Assembly: GCA_022059125.1 (NCBI GenBank)
Contig: JAEUWY010000001.1
Coordinates: forward strand, 248,001 to 312,000
Direction of reading: 5' to 3'
Origin: Corynespora cassiicola
Lineage: Eukaryota; Ascomycota; Dothideomycetes; Pleosporales; Corynesporascaceae
Length of the DNA stretch: 64,000 bases
A program made the translations under genes and the position numbers. The notes beneath the pieces were generated by a model. It was given only the letters and a program-made list of their open reading frames with translations. It ran no database searches and was not told the origin of the DNA. Within the stretch, counting starts at the first letter, position 1. Each line of letters opens with the position of its first letter. Shown here piece after piece: positions 11,741-23,332 of this stretch.

Positions 11741-13246
11741 TTGGGTGGGCTCTTGGGCTAGTACTAGTGTTTACGATGTGTATTTTCAACCAAGGACGCC
11801 GATCCACTCCCTCGGTCTCTCTGGCGCCATCGTCAGATCCCAGAATAGCCTTTTGGCTATCCATACTCTGCCGACGGGCTCTGCTGCATCTTTCTACATG
11901 GTTCCATTGTCCCAATTCAGAGGTTTGCAGCCGAACCGATTGCATCTCTATACCCTCTTCCAAGTCATATCCAACCAAATTGCAGGCTTGCGGTAGTTTT
12001 GCTTAAATTTACTGATTCTTACGAGCGGATTTTACTTGGCCCTCTTCCGCTATATCTGCCCCATCCTCTGTGTTTTCAGGAGCTGTTGCTTCCGGTTGCG
12101 CTGTAGGATTTGTGACTTTCGAAGATTGTGCGCTCAGCTTAGACAGCCAGTTTGGAAGCTTCAGGGAAGGTAACTGATCCGCAGATTGAGGGCAGGGAAC
12201 TCGGAATGGAATCTTAGCGAGAAGAGGACGGAGTGGTGGTGCACTAGCGCAGATCTGAGGAGGTAAGTGACTGGACAAATATAGCATACGGGTTGTTCAC
12301 CATCTACTCACAATGCCCAAGTGTATCTCAACAGCGGATGCGATTCAAAGGGGACGGGCATACCAGGTGACGTCGTACTCTGCGACAAGGCTTTTGTAGC
12401 TGTAATAACACCGGACTATGCCGGCACCAGTAACAATTAGTCCAAGACTGAATAACAAAATAAGCGCCACTCGCTGTTTAAGAGGTAAGCTTTGCTTCAC
12501 AACACTTACTGTTTTAATATGTACACCAGTATCAAATTACTGAGAAATTACGTCTGACCCAGATACCTGTGTTAACGAAGGTCTCGCAGTTGTAGCTGCT
12601 GGTTCCGTTAACACATTTTCGGATTTTTTACGCACGATCATTCCGATTCCGCTTGTTGGAAAGCTAACGACAAATGCAACAGCACCTGCCACATTATGGT
12701 GCTTTGGAAAAGGTCAGTGGTTGTCGCTTGTCATGATGCTTGGAGAATTTACTAAAAGCCAATGATAAGATCGACTCGAAATACTGCTGGAGAGTCTATA
12801 GTATAGAGAGAAGAGAGAAAGGCGGGTTGCAGCAACGGCGAGGAGAAATAATATCTATGCCAAATCCGTTTGAACTCAGCGCTTATGTGTGTGACTTACA
12901 GGCAATACCTTTGCAGCAAAAGCTGCTTTTGCAGTGGGGGCCCATTTGCCAAAAGAAATATCATATATGTGACGGTCCCAGCAGTAACGCTAGCTAGCAA
13001 GCAAGGCGAATGCTGTATTGCCAATATCTAAGATCTGTTTCTTTTCAGTATTGAAGACGGCTACAGGCTTTACTGGGGTATAGATGAGCCCCATAGGAAT
13101 AACGCCTACCAATGCTATTATTATAAACGCATCTTCCGCACGAAACCAACGTTTCATGACCAAGCGCGTATATAGTCGGAGAATGCTGATGATAATGGCG
13201 ATCGCAATCAGGACTGAGTTGACATACGAGTGCGTGGCCGCGTGTG
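11733..13246 (-). pseudogene. PTH11-like (fungal rhodopsin-fold) membrane receptor relic
   Basis: Minus-strand pieces follow the fungal rhodopsin-domain order: VNSVLIAIAIIISILRLYTR (helix 1), WFRAEDAFIIIALVGVIPMG (helix 2), RYCWDRHIYDISFGKW, later LPLKQRVALILLFSLGLIVT, EYDVTWYARPL, and after an intron (GTGAGT..CTCAG) ICASAPPLRPLL. The cytoplasmic tail runs to about 11733. Stops break it at 12990-12992 (TAG) and 12345-12347 (TGA where ..YARPL-W-I.. expects Trp). Several middle helices are missing or scrambled. Such receptors sense surface or nutrient cues in plant-associated fungi. This copy is non-functional. The exact 5' end is unclear; an acceptor at about 13247 begins the best exon. Confidence 0.75.
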
Positions 13247-13978
13247 ACTGGATTTATATAACTGGGTGTCAGCCACGATAGGATGACTTCATTTGGAAAG
13301 AGTCTCATATAGTCTGAGAAAAGAGAACCCCAAAAGTTTTCATTGCCGTTACATGATGCGTTGATGTTCATGAAGATGGCTGTAGAGCAGGGATGGTGGA
13401 AAGAAATCCTAGCTTGTGGCGACGAAAACTCAAAGTGCTGTGCGGCGCTCCAGACCAATCAATGAAACAAAAGTTCCATGGTTCCTGCTATCGAGTGATA
13501 ACTACATTGATCACTTTCGGTTTCGCTTTTTACGTTTCACCCAGCATGTCACAAGGATGTTGCGCCGTCTATAAACAGGTGAGTATAAGGGGAGGGTAGA
13601 TATTTCGACAGCTGGATTAGTTGATAGGATATTTGAGGGTGGCTTCAAAGGTAGAAGATATATCTAAACCCCAGTATGTAGATATTCAAACAATACTCAA
13701 CTTGGCTCGCTTCGGTTCATGATGTCTTGCTTGAGTGCTTGTATGGCTTCTCAAGAATCGTAGGTGATACGCACACTTTGAATGATGATAGCCTTGCAGT
13801 GGTGCCTCAAAAGGAATGAAGCACGAAAATCTCTTCTCTAAAAAAAAGATAAATCTTAGTGATCACAGGACACTTAGCCGTCTCCATTTTGCTCGCTAGC
13901 TCGAGTTGATGCAACAGAACAGGACGTTCCTGCCCAGAGGCATTTCTGACTTCTTTTTGTTTTCTTCAGCCTGTCTTC

Positions 13979-14206
13979 CATGCCTTAACGTAATTTGTTA
14001 AATACTTTCGTTAGCAAGGATCATAAATGCAGCTAACTAAACTAACCATAACGTTATGCCTTACGTTTTGGGCGTCTACTTCAAGAGTAGCGCACACGTA
14101 ATCGCCGTCTTCGCCTCCCCTCTACCCAGCCTCAACAATATTGAAAACATGATTTTGCTGTTCTTATAATATCGCACTATGTTACCCTGAGTGAATTGTC
14201 ACATTT
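13979..14206 (+). repeat. 228-bp dispersed repeat, left copy of an inverted pair
   Basis: This is nearly the reverse complement of 31684-31912, with roughly ten mismatches over the central 195 bp. It includes a CATAACGTTATG palindrome next to GCTAACTAAACTAACC. The outer edge reads TGCCTTAACGTAA here and TGCCTGAACGTAA in the other copy. No target-site duplication is obvious. It could be a solo terminal repeat or a MITE-like element. Confidence 0.8.
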
Positions 14207-14753
14207 TGTACCCGTGAACATAGTAGAACGATGCCCTAGAAAGTCTCTGCGATGCTGCCTAGTGACAACGTCATCCTCGATTCTCGCGCACTCGCACCAC
14301 GTATGTCATGGTCTGGCAGTCATGGTAAGAGATTAGAAGAGCATTTGAAATCAGGATATGAAGGTCGCAAGCAAAGAAACCTCCAACGCCAAATGCCCTC
14401 GGAACGCTATCTTTCCCAAACGTTTTCATGATTCATACAAAGAATCTAGAATTTCGCATTTAAACTCGTTTTATCTACATTCGCGATATTGTTAGCCCTA
14501 TTTTCCACTATTTTAGTACTTCTAATATTTCTTTCGCTCTCCTCTTCTCTACTTTTTACAACTATAGCCTTACTTCGCTTATACTATTAAGTTAGCGTAG
14601 CTACTAATATCTTTTTACTGTTTCGACTACTTGCACCTACCATCACAAAATCCCCTCTGATGTTTCTACTATTACCTCCCTGAAGCTCGTTGTTACTGTG
14701 CCACCGTTAGATGAATCGCGTGCCTGTAATAGAACGCGCGGCAGACGCTCGTA

Positions 14754-15284
14754 ATGTCCGATTCTGTAGGTACGCAGCCGTCCAGCCTTGTGAGAGCTGG
14801 AGATAAAACTACGAGGAAGTCATTGTTGACGTGAATACTTAACGGACAGAGTGTTCAGCCATGCCTTGAACACTACTCACAAGATTCGCACTCCGCGACG
14901 CAATTGAAGTTGTACGGGCCGTACAAGCAAGCTGTAAGTACATCCGAGATATCCGTTCCTTGAACTTTGAGCACAAAATCTGACACAGAATAGAGGGTGA
15001 TGTTGATGGAATTATGGAGCGACTAGAAAGGGATAGCGAGGAGACACATCGTGCGCGTGAGATATGGTATGTGGTAGTGGGCACGCGACAACGGTTCAGT
15101 CTTTAGCCATTGATGCTGATATAAACTCAGGAATGTTCAAAAACAACAGAAGAGCCTCTCGCGCGCCGAAGCAAAACGGAGGTACATAACAGCTCTCATT
15201 GATACTACGCACAAGTGTGAACCTTCGTCGCCAGACTTCCATGAACTCGTCGCTGAGCTAGAGATTGTCTGGGATCAATCATAA
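14754..15284 (+). pseudogene. Acyl-CoA-binding protein (ACBP) relic
   Basis: The pieces follow the ACBP four-helix order: MSDSV, (V)DRVFSHALNT, LKLYGPYKQA, GDVDGIMERLERDSEE, REIW|NVQK, AEAKRRYITALIDTTHK. Two downstream introns (GTAAGT..ATAG at about 14940-14993, GTATGT..TCAG at about 15066-15130) still splice in frame. Upstream, the acceptor before DRVF reads GG instead of AG, and a one-base shift separates the first helix from KLYGPYKQ. Both should abolish the product. ACBPs carry long-chain acyl-CoA in the cytosol. The damage suggests a duplicate that has decayed. Confidence 0.7.
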
Positions 15285-15339
15285 CCCAACATATCTTCGT
15301 CATCATCTTCGCCACTTCCGACGCGTGAGATCGGCTTCA

Positions 15340-15472
15340 GGCTATCTGATTCCCTCAGTGCGTCGGATATGGGCGAGATATTGACTGCGTAGACTTTTGC
15401 TGTATGCTTCCGCGAAGCCTGCGTCATAAACAAGCCAATTCCAGATCCAGCGCCCGTTATAATAACAACTTA
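15340..15472 (-). pseudogene. Short-chain dehydrogenase N-terminal fragment
   Basis: On the minus strand the frame reads VVIITGAGSGIGLFMTQASR then KVYAVNISPISD, the first strand, the TGxxxGIG dinucleotide-binding loop and the second strand of a Rossmann-fold SDR. It begins within the edge of the 15460-15806 repeat and ends after about 45 codons. Only the cofactor loop survives, with no catalytic YxxxK. Too short to be functional. Confidence 0.6.
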
Positions 15473-15806
15473 TCCAGAAGATTGGTATGGTTAAAGGGCT
15501 ACATTGCATAGACTAATGTATTTGCCTTGTCTTGGAGGCCATCCGTGCTGCTTTTCAGAATCATAGGTAGGCGATCAGTAATGAGCAAGTTTTAGGCTTT
15601 TGAATTGTATTTTCTCATATAATCACCAGATCCAGGCTATACGATGATTCCTCTTTTGACAGTTGTGCAGGACAGAAAAGCCCCTCTCCCTTGGTCTCGA
15701 GATGTGGATCCACAGAATTCGCGGCACTGTCTTTCTGTAAATGCTCGGATCGTAATCCGCGCATTCCGCGCTCCTGCCAATTGTCTTTTCTCCACAATAC
15801 GTAGCT
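15460..15806 (+). repeat. Partial third copy of the ~690-bp repeat
   Basis: This is nearly identical to 25790-26130 (about six to ten differences, mostly transitions) and inverted relative to 40500-40860. Similarity stops sharply at CTCCACAAT(A/G)CGTAG near 15806, exactly where the GC-rich block with ETF-QO begins. The other copies continue for another ~270 bp. Confidence 0.85.
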
Positions 15807-16591
15807 AGAGAAACGGACAAATTGAACGCGTGGAAGCGAGGGCCATGACGCCAGGTGGTGCCTGTCGGGCCATGTCAAGGAAACGTCCAAAACGGTAGTC
15901 TGGACGTCTCTTGTCAGAGAAGGTGTAGCGGGCCCTCAGGGGACGGGACCGAGCCAAGGTAGGCATGCTCAAACGTGTAAGTTTGGCTGTGTGACTGAGG
16001 CGCGCAGGCCACCCAGGGGGTGAAGCTTAGCTAGTTTCAGAGGGGCATGTATGCGGACCCGGTGCAGCCTCAAGTCCCAGGAAATCGAGCGAGATCCCCA
16101 GGAACCAGCGCCGTCGGGGCCAGTGTTTTTGCGAGGTAGATGGCGATTGCGGAGTTAGGCCAGTTTCATTGCCAGACGGCGAAGCGAAAATACTGGATCC
16201 GAGAGAACGCTCCGACGAGGCTAGACCGATCGGAGTGCTTTGCTAGACGTTTGGCAGTCGCGTTGGACGGGCCAAATTCAAACAGTGCAGAGAGTGCTCC
16301 ATTGATTCTTCATTTACGCGCCTGGAGGATGCAGAAATAGACGCAATGGGCGAGTCTCTTACCCATGGTGTGTTGACGTACGCAGGCGGGCCTGCTTCCC
16401 TCGGGCGGGCCGTGGGAGCCTCGGCTGGCGTGGACCGGTAGGGCTGACGGTTACTGCAAAGAGGACGGCATCCGCTGCCAGCAGTGCTGGGTCGACCGAC
16501 GGCTCGGCCGGGCCCAAACATCGTCATGGAGCTTTTTTTTTGCAAGAATGGGAGCGTGAATGTGCACTCTCTGCTCGCCACCACCCGCACA

Positions 16592-18535
16592 ATGGCCTCG
16601 AGGACGCTGCCCGCCTCGATAGCACGGCGGTTCCTACCCTGCACGCGCGCCGCCCGCATTGCCCCGAGCCCGTTCGCCTCGACCCCGACCAGGACGCAAA
16701 ATGTGATTCACGCACGCTGCCCGGCCATGCGCATTGGCGGCCAGCGACGGGCCATTTCCTCGACGGCGCGGACGTGCTTCGCCAATACGGACGACGTCTT
16801 CGATCCCAAGCAGCAAGACCGCGAGTCCGACGAGGTGGACGTGTGCATCGTCGGCGGAGGTCCTGCAGGACTGTCGGCCGCCATCAGACTGAAGCAGCTC
16901 GCCAACGAGGCCGGAAATGAGGACTTCAGAGTGCTGGTCCTCGAAAAGGCCGGCGAGCTCGGCGACCACATTGTGTCGGGCAACGTAATTGAGCCCGGCG
17001 CTGTCGACGAGCTGCTGCCAGACTGGAGATCAGAGGACAACCCCGACCGATTCGAGCACATCACGCCCGCCACCGAGGACCGCATGCGATTCCTCACCAA
17101 GAACAGCTCCATCTGGATGCCCAAGCCCCCGCAGATGAACAACCACGGCAACTACATAATAAGCTTGAACCAGTTCGTCAAGTGGCTAGGGGAGCAGGCA
17201 GAAGAAGTCGGCGTCGAGGTCTACCCTGGATTCGCCGCATCCGAGGTCCTCTACAACCACGAGGGCGTCGTCAAGGGCGTGGCGACCAACGACCTTGGCA
17301 TTGCGAGAGATGGTTCAGCCAAGGACTCGTCCGAGCGGGGCATGGAGTTCCATGCGCGCGTCACCCTCATGGCTGAGGGCTGCCACGGCAGCTTGACCAA
17401 GCAGATTGTCAGAAAGTACGACTTGAGGCGAAACAGCCAACACCAGACGTACGCTCTGGGCATCAAGGAAGTCTGGGAGATTGATCCGGCCAAGTTTAAG
17501 CCGGGCCAGATTACGCATTCCATGGGCTTTCCCCTTCCCAAGGACACCTATGGCGGCGGCTGGATGTACCACTTTGGAGACAATATGGTCAGCATTGGCC
17601 TTGTCGTAGGACTAGACTACCCCAACCCTTGGCTGGCGCCCTACGGTGAGTTCCAGAAAATGAAGCACCACCCGCTTTACAAGGAGATTCTTGAGGGTGG
17701 TAAATGCATTTCGTACGGCGCGAGGACGCTGATCGAGGGTGGATTTCAGTCGATTCCCAAGTGCGCATTCCCAGGTGGTGCTCTGATTGGTGACACTGCT
17801 GGATTCGTCAACGTGCCCAAGATCAAGGGCACGCACACAGCCATGAGGTCGGGAATGTTGGCTGCCGAGGCCGCATACACGGCCCTGCAGAACAACACGG
17901 ACAACGGCGCTGTGTTCTTGTACGACTACGAAGACAAGCTCAGGAACTCGTCCATCTGGTCCGAACTCAAGCAGGTCCGCAATATGCGACCGTCGTTCCA
18001 CACGCCACTGGGTCTGTACGGCGGAGTCATCTATTCGGGCCTGGAGGCTTATGTGCTCAAGGGCAAGGCACCCTGGACCCTGAAGCACGGCAAGCCCGAT
18101 GCAGCGGCCACCAAGGGAGCAGACGAGTGCAAGAAGATCGAATACCCCAAGCCCGACGGCAAAATTAGCTTTGACATTCTCACCAGCGTTAGCCGGAGCG
18201 GTACAAATCACGAGGAGGACCAGCCGGTCCACCTGCAAGTCAAGGACTGGGATGCGCATGCGGCAAAGGAGTGGCCCAAGTACAAGGGAGTAGAAAACCG
18301 CTTCTGTCCTGCCGGTGTGTACGAATACGTCGAGGACGACAGCAAGCTAGGCGTGAGATTCCAAATCAACGCTCAAAAGCAAGTGACAACGCCCTATCAT
18401 CATCATCGTGCATGGTGAGGCTAACGAACTGCCAGCTGCGTCCATTGCAAGACGTGCGACATTAAGGTCCCCAGCCAGGATATTAACTGGGCTACGCCCC
18501 AAGGTGGCGAAGGCCCCAAATATGTGCTGACCTGA
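16592..18535 (+). CDS. Electron transfer flavoprotein-ubiquinone oxidoreductase (ETF-QO)
   Basis: Exons 16592-18378 and 18436-18535 encode 628 residues, typical for ETF-QO. The protein passes electrons from ETF to ubiquinone at the inner mitochondrial membrane during fatty-acid and amino-acid oxidation. The N-terminus ([20 protein letters not shown]) is basic and amphipathic like a mitochondrial presequence. The FAD dinucleotide loop is [16 protein letters not shown] near residue 85. Ubiquinone-binding and C-terminal ferredoxin regions follow: [11 protein letters not shown], then after the intron [11 protein letters not shown] and [14 protein letters not shown], giving the four Cys for the 4Fe-4S cluster. 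The intron has a GC donor (AA|GCAAGT); an ordinary GT site nearby puts exon 2 out of frame. ATG 16526 is in frame but would bury the presequence, so 16592 is preferred. It lies in a GC-rich block and shows no RIP damage. Confidence 0.95.
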
Positions 18536-19531
18536 GCGCTGTTCAGGAGATTTGTACATAAGGTAACGGGCGGACGGGACTGATTATTCTGCCTCCGGAT
18601 TTGGAGTTGGGTTCGCAGTTCAACGGGGACCTTGTAATCTAGCCTGACGAACCAAAAAAGTAACCATGTATTAACCACAACTGGACACCGGTGACTGGGG
18701 CTGCGCGTCCAGGGCAACCTTTGAGAGCTTGGTCTGTTTTTTACTTTCCACCCTCGGCCTCTCGATTGCTGCCCGATCCAGAGGCGGGACGAGCCCACCG
18801 GCCAATGAACGCGCGGCAGTGTCCAAAGCTTCACCCGCGCACAGCGTGTACAGCTGGCGTTGCGTGCACGCGGGACGATGGACATCGTGGTCTGACCTGC
18901 AGCATGGCGTCATTCCCCGGGATGCATGTGGTGGGACGGGCAGACATGCAGCAGTTATGGGCAGTCGGCACAGTGCTGCAACACGTGACGATGCCCAGGC
19001 GCTAGGCATGAAGCGATTGAGTTTTGAGCCAACAGCGCCTCACTCACCTGTCTCCGCCTCTCACCTCCACCTCCACCTCCACTCCGCCTTGACAGTCCGC
19101 GACCTTCCCCTCTCGGTTCTCGCAAGGCCATCCTCCATCACGGCCGTCGTGCATCATCTGTAGTACACCACGGCCATTGCTTCGACTATCCGTGGACCCA
19201 TGGCCACTTCCTGATATCCCCAGCTTGCCGGCCTCTCGCGCTCGCAGCTGCACTAGGCTGCCCTCCCGCGCCCGTCGCCGCCTATACCACAGCCCGTCCA
19301 GGCACGATTGCCCGCGCCTGAGCTCGTCGCCTGGCCATCTGCTCGCTGCGCGCTGCTCGGCAGCCTCCTTGCCATTGCGCCGAGATTTGCGCCGGCACAT
19401 CCCTCTCACAGGTCCTGGCAATCACAATCCTCCCTTATTCTGGTACAAATACCTTGCTCGGACTGCGCTCACAGCCCCTCCCGTGATAGGACTCTCCAGG
19501 ATTCAGCTTGACACTCGCAGCTGCCGCTACC
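18536..19531. promoter_or_regulatory. Intergenic GC-rich spacer and pyrimidine-rich leader of the SR gene
   Basis: No supportable gene. From about 19040 to 19530 the + strand is strongly C/T-rich with CCACCT repeats. That resembles a promoter and 5' leader of a highly expressed ascomycete housekeeping gene, here the SR splicing-factor fragment that follows. Confidence 0.4.
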
Positions 19532-19820
19532 ATGACCGAAGTCTCGTCCACCCGCCTCTACTTGGGGAACCTTCCTCGTAATGCTACCAAGGCGAGTGTT
19601 GAGGCGCACTTCCAGACCCACGGCACCGGCGAGATTACTGAGATCAAGCTCATGAACGGCTTCGGCTTCATCGAGTACAAGGATGCCATGGATGCGTGTG
19701 ACGTCGTCCCAGGTATGTCGCCCCAGGGCTCATTGATAACGTCGCTAACACATGTCCAGCCTTTCGTACGTACCCTCGCCATACTAACTGGACTGGTAAA
19801 TGTTTGCTAGAACGCTTGAA
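19532..19820 (+). pseudogene. SR-type splicing factor, 3'-truncated after the first RRM
   Basis: From ATG 19532 the frame reads STRLYLGNLPRNATKASVEA (RNP2), NGFGFIEYKDAMDACDVVP (RNP1-like), the first RNA recognition motif of a fungal serine/arginine-rich splicing factor. Exon 1 ends at 19712 with a GTATGT donor. Intron-like sequence with ACTAAC and TTTGCTAG follows to 19809. Only about ten bases of the next exon appear (GAACGCTTG, compatible with the conserved GERL) before AT-richer unrelated sequence. The rest of RRM1, RRM2 and the RS tail are absent. This looks like a chromosomal breakpoint, not point decay, since the promoter and first exon are undamaged. Confidence 0.75.
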
Positions 19821-20255
19821 GTAGGTAATTTACTGACTGGGTTAACGTATCAACATCATCTGGGAGGTTCATCCTATTTACATGATTGGAATGCGCCTGC
19901 CTATTTTATATTGTTACGGCAACGCATACTTCTATCATCGCATACTAGTCATTAAGGATGAGCAGACACATTCTACGTCATTATGAAATCTCGCCTGGCG
20001 GGAATACCAGGGGAGTATACCTGAATAGGAAGATCATATCGAGCCTTCGCGGACTCCACAAAGCTATCATGTAGGCATCTGCAATCCATCTTCGATTCAG
20101 TGTGACGTTTAAAATCCTCCATTGACTAAATCATGCAGCCTTTCCTCGTCAGCCCTATTGAGTATTTGATCGCCCTATCAACCTATTCTGGGAAATTAAT
20201 CTCTTCCCCTCCCTCTTCCTTCGAGCGAATTCCCTGACTCATAATACCACCTATC
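19821..20255. other. Spacer right of the core-block breakpoint
   Basis: AT-richer sequence without a coding frame. It marks the compositional switch from the GC-rich 15.8-19.8 kb block back to the accessory background. Confidence 0.4.
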
Positions 20256-21696
20256 ATGCCACAAAAAATCCCGGAAACATACTTAAACCAAGTCCACAAA
20301 AGTCACAGTACATCGCAGAATAGAGCTGATACCAGTCTTAACCTGCAAGTCTTGGGAGTTTGTGCTGGACCGTTGCTTCGAAGCATCGAGTGCGCTCTTG
20401 TGCGATATACGCAAGAAGCCCCTAGCGCACTGTTCTTGATAACATAACTCTCTCTGAAATTAAAGATTCCAGTACGAAGAATTTCCCATTCACTACCAAC
20501 TCCGCATCCACCTCTTGAATCTGCTTCACGATGCGCAGACCCAGCCATCGGCAATACCTCGAATTCACACTTTTCTCGCAAATATAATTGCTGGTGTACT
20601 GGAGCGCTTCTACAATGATGATCACTCCTTAATATCATCTGTGGATTTTATCAGTGCTCGCATTGGCCTCGAATCGCTCCCTCAATCGCTGTCCGCTTCT
20701 AATGAAACTTATGCAAGCATAAGATGGGATACGCTCTTCGCTTCAGTGACTGGAATTACTACAGTTTCAAACTTTTCCAACGATTACAGTAAACTCGATG
20801 GGCGCTATTCACCACTCCTTGGGCATATAAACAACCAGCTGTTCTGGTATCCTACCACGCTACGTGTCTGCATTGACATCAGCGTCTTCGCAAGTATAAC
20901 AGTCATCCGCCCTGGTACCATGAATAAAGATGGTATGACGATAAGCCAGAATTGTGGACCGGGAACTATGCTCATAGACTACGCAATGCGGTTTATGACA
21001 TGCAATGAGATTGAAACAGATGTTGAAGGTCTCTACGGAGCGCGAGGCAATGTCAATCACAGCGTTATGGACCGTTTTCTTAATGCATATGACTACATTA
21101 GAAACGGCCCACCAACACAAATGCTGACTGAGATGTTCGGTGACCATGAGGCTCAGAGACTTGTTGAAGAGTGCTTGTTTCTAGGCATGCCGACCAATGA
21201 CACCATCGCCACCATCACACATATTACAGCGCACAATCCTGTAAGGCAATGCCGAACAGTAACTACAAATTGTTTTCCCGCAGATGCAGAAGTGGAAGAA
21301 CTTTTTATCTGTGGTTCCGGTGCAAAGAACCGAGGTATTGTCGATATCATTAGGAATGAGCTTTTCAAATTCGTCATCGTCCGGCCACTAGACGACGTTG
21401 AAACAGTTGGATGTGCCAGTGATTCTGTCAAATATGCGCTTCTTGGCCTCCAAATCGTGCTAGAAAAGGCATTGCGGTGCTTTACCGGTAATAAAAATCA
21501 AGTTCAAGGCAAGATCACGCATGGAAAGAAGTGGGAGGTCATGTTACAGGAGATTCTACGGGTTGAAAAACGACATCCATCGGGTTGGTTCAATCATGTC
21601 CTGATAGAAGGCCATTCTTTCTCTCCCATACGTTCTGCGATTCCCATATCCGGGCTTCTAAACGACCCAATATCACATGCTGTGGCACGGAAGTGA
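20256..21696 (+). pseudogene. Decayed anhydro-N-acetylmuramic acid kinase (AnmK) homologue
   Basis: The N-terminal piece (ATG 20256) reads SLNLQVLGVCAGPLLRSIECALVRYTQ and ends at TAA 20445-20447. After a frame change near 20500 a 393-codon frame continues to 21696 with AnmK landmarks: DFISARIGL, TGITTVSNFS, TTLRVCIDI, NCGPGTMLIDYAMRF, GARGNVNHSVMDRFL, NDTIATITHITAHN, EELFICGSGAKN. The diagnostic kinase motifs are all eroded: GTSxDGxD is GPLLRSIE, GSHGQT is SARIGL, TDFR is SNFS and DTGPGN is NCGPGT. AnmK recycles murein sugars in bacteria; fungi carry homologues of unclear role. The catalytic residues are gone, so it cannot be a normal kinase. Confidence 0.75.
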
Positions 21697-22540
21697 ATTA
21701 TAATAAATAACTTCTCCAAGGAACTCAGCAAATGACTTTTGGGATGGCCTCAAATTTCAGTAAACTGCTTTATGTCAACTCTGCGGTTCGCGTGGTATGA
21801 GCACTGTATCGCCATCTTGCGATTTGACAGAAAACTTATGTCTGGGAGCTAGCTCATGACGCATACAGATATCAGAGTACAACAAGCATTCCAACAACCC
21901 AATTCCTTTCTGATATTATATTCATTTCAGATCAAGCCTGTGTGAGAGAGACAGATTTCCGGCTCAAAGCGTATGGCCGATCTCTACAACACGACGGACC
22001 TATCCCAAGTATACATAGGAATCTCCAATCCTGTTATTATTGCCCTTATTTCGGCGTGTATCACGATATAAAGAATTTCGAAAAATACTGATTCACTACT
22101 TGGGTCGATGCTGGCTCCGTGCTGAGTATATTAGGCATAAACAAATAGGAAACTTATTAGAGACTCTTGTATATTTCACGTGGTAGAAATGCAACGACTA
22201 CAACAAGAGTCTCAAGTAGATCTAATGATATAGTCCATTAACTTACCGGCGACGCCGAATGATTTTGTTTTTCTCCCATCAGAGATATCGCTGACTTGTT
22301 ACTGCAATTCCCTAGTTTTCCCTCTTGCTTATTTCTGTCTGCAGTTGCTATGCAAGCTGTTGGCTACGTAGAAAGATAGGTATTTAGAATGTACTTATGG
22401 AATTTGTAGCTTTGAGTTGATTTGTTCGCTTAGCGTTATATAATCCGTGTGGCAAAGCTCTTTAGGCATCCACATAATTCTTTTCTCCATATTTTTCCAG
22501 ATGAAGCCATGTACCTTACCAACCAGCACCGAAGATAATG
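21697..22540. other. Gene-free AT-rich spacer
   Basis: No coding frame or recognisable RNA gene. Confidence 0.4.
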
Positions 22541-22544
22541 TAAT

Positions 22545-23171
22545 TAGACACCGACCCAAAGTTTGAGGAAGTGCTCAGCTCTCGAAAAGCATTCATAGAC
22601 ACCATGTTGGAGATTCAGCAGTGTGCCGTGCCGCAAGCGGAATTTTCACATTGGGCTAGTCACCTCCGCTTCATTCGAACGCCAAGGGTCGACTTGGCTG
22701 AGCTGGGCGGGTTCTTCACCGGACCGACGGTTTTAGACCTCACGGAGAAAAATGATAACTCAGGGGAAATGAGGTACCTAGCAGTTTCATATTGCTGGGA
22801 CTCATTCGAATATGTCAATGGACGGGAGGACCATCCGCGCTACAATATTTGGACAAACCGAGGTTTTCGACTCAGTAGAACGCCAACACGCGTTCTGGAC
22901 AGGTCTATATTCTATGCTATTTTACACGACATTCGCTTCACCTGGGTGGACCAGGAATGAATTGAACAAGATAACTCTCTTGATTTGGAACATGGTGTTC
23001 AGTGTATGGGCCAGGTTTACAGATCGGCTGCCTACTCAATTAGATTATTGAACACAGAGATCAGCTTTCAATCAGTCTTTCATACACTGACAAACTTTGT
23101 GTCCGATGAGAGGGATAGAGTTGAGCACAGCCAGGCGTTTCCCCAGAATTCTTGTCAAAACTTGGGGGTGT
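22545..23171 (+). pseudogene. HET-domain protein fragment with internal stop
   Basis: The frame from 22545 reads LDTDPKFEEVLSSRK.. then RYLAVSYCWDSFEY, the hallmark strand of the HET (heterokaryon incompatibility) domain, followed by DIRFTWVDQE. There a TGA (22958-22960) replaces the Cys expected in the HET 'WVDQECIEQ' motif. The frame then goes on with IEQDNSLDLEHGVQCMGQVY and LLNTEISFQSVFHTLT. It ends after ..CQNLGV at 23171, well short of the rest of a HET protein. HET proteins trigger cell death after fusion of unlike individuals. This copy is inactive. Confidence 0.8.
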
Positions 23172-23332
23172 AAGAGTTATCGTATTGTCAAGGCGGGATC
23201 TAAGACTAAGTAGTAACGCTAACTAGTCATGTGCATCAGTCACATGACCATTGCCTCCATCGCCCATCTTGACACTTCTCCAGACCCGCGATTCTCAACT
23301 CGGTAGACTGGCATAGTCATTTCTATCTGCTC

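Noticed and set aside
17612..18259. 215-codon minus ORF inside ETF-QO
   Set aside because: Antisense open frame caused by GC-rich codons; no domain and no splice logic.
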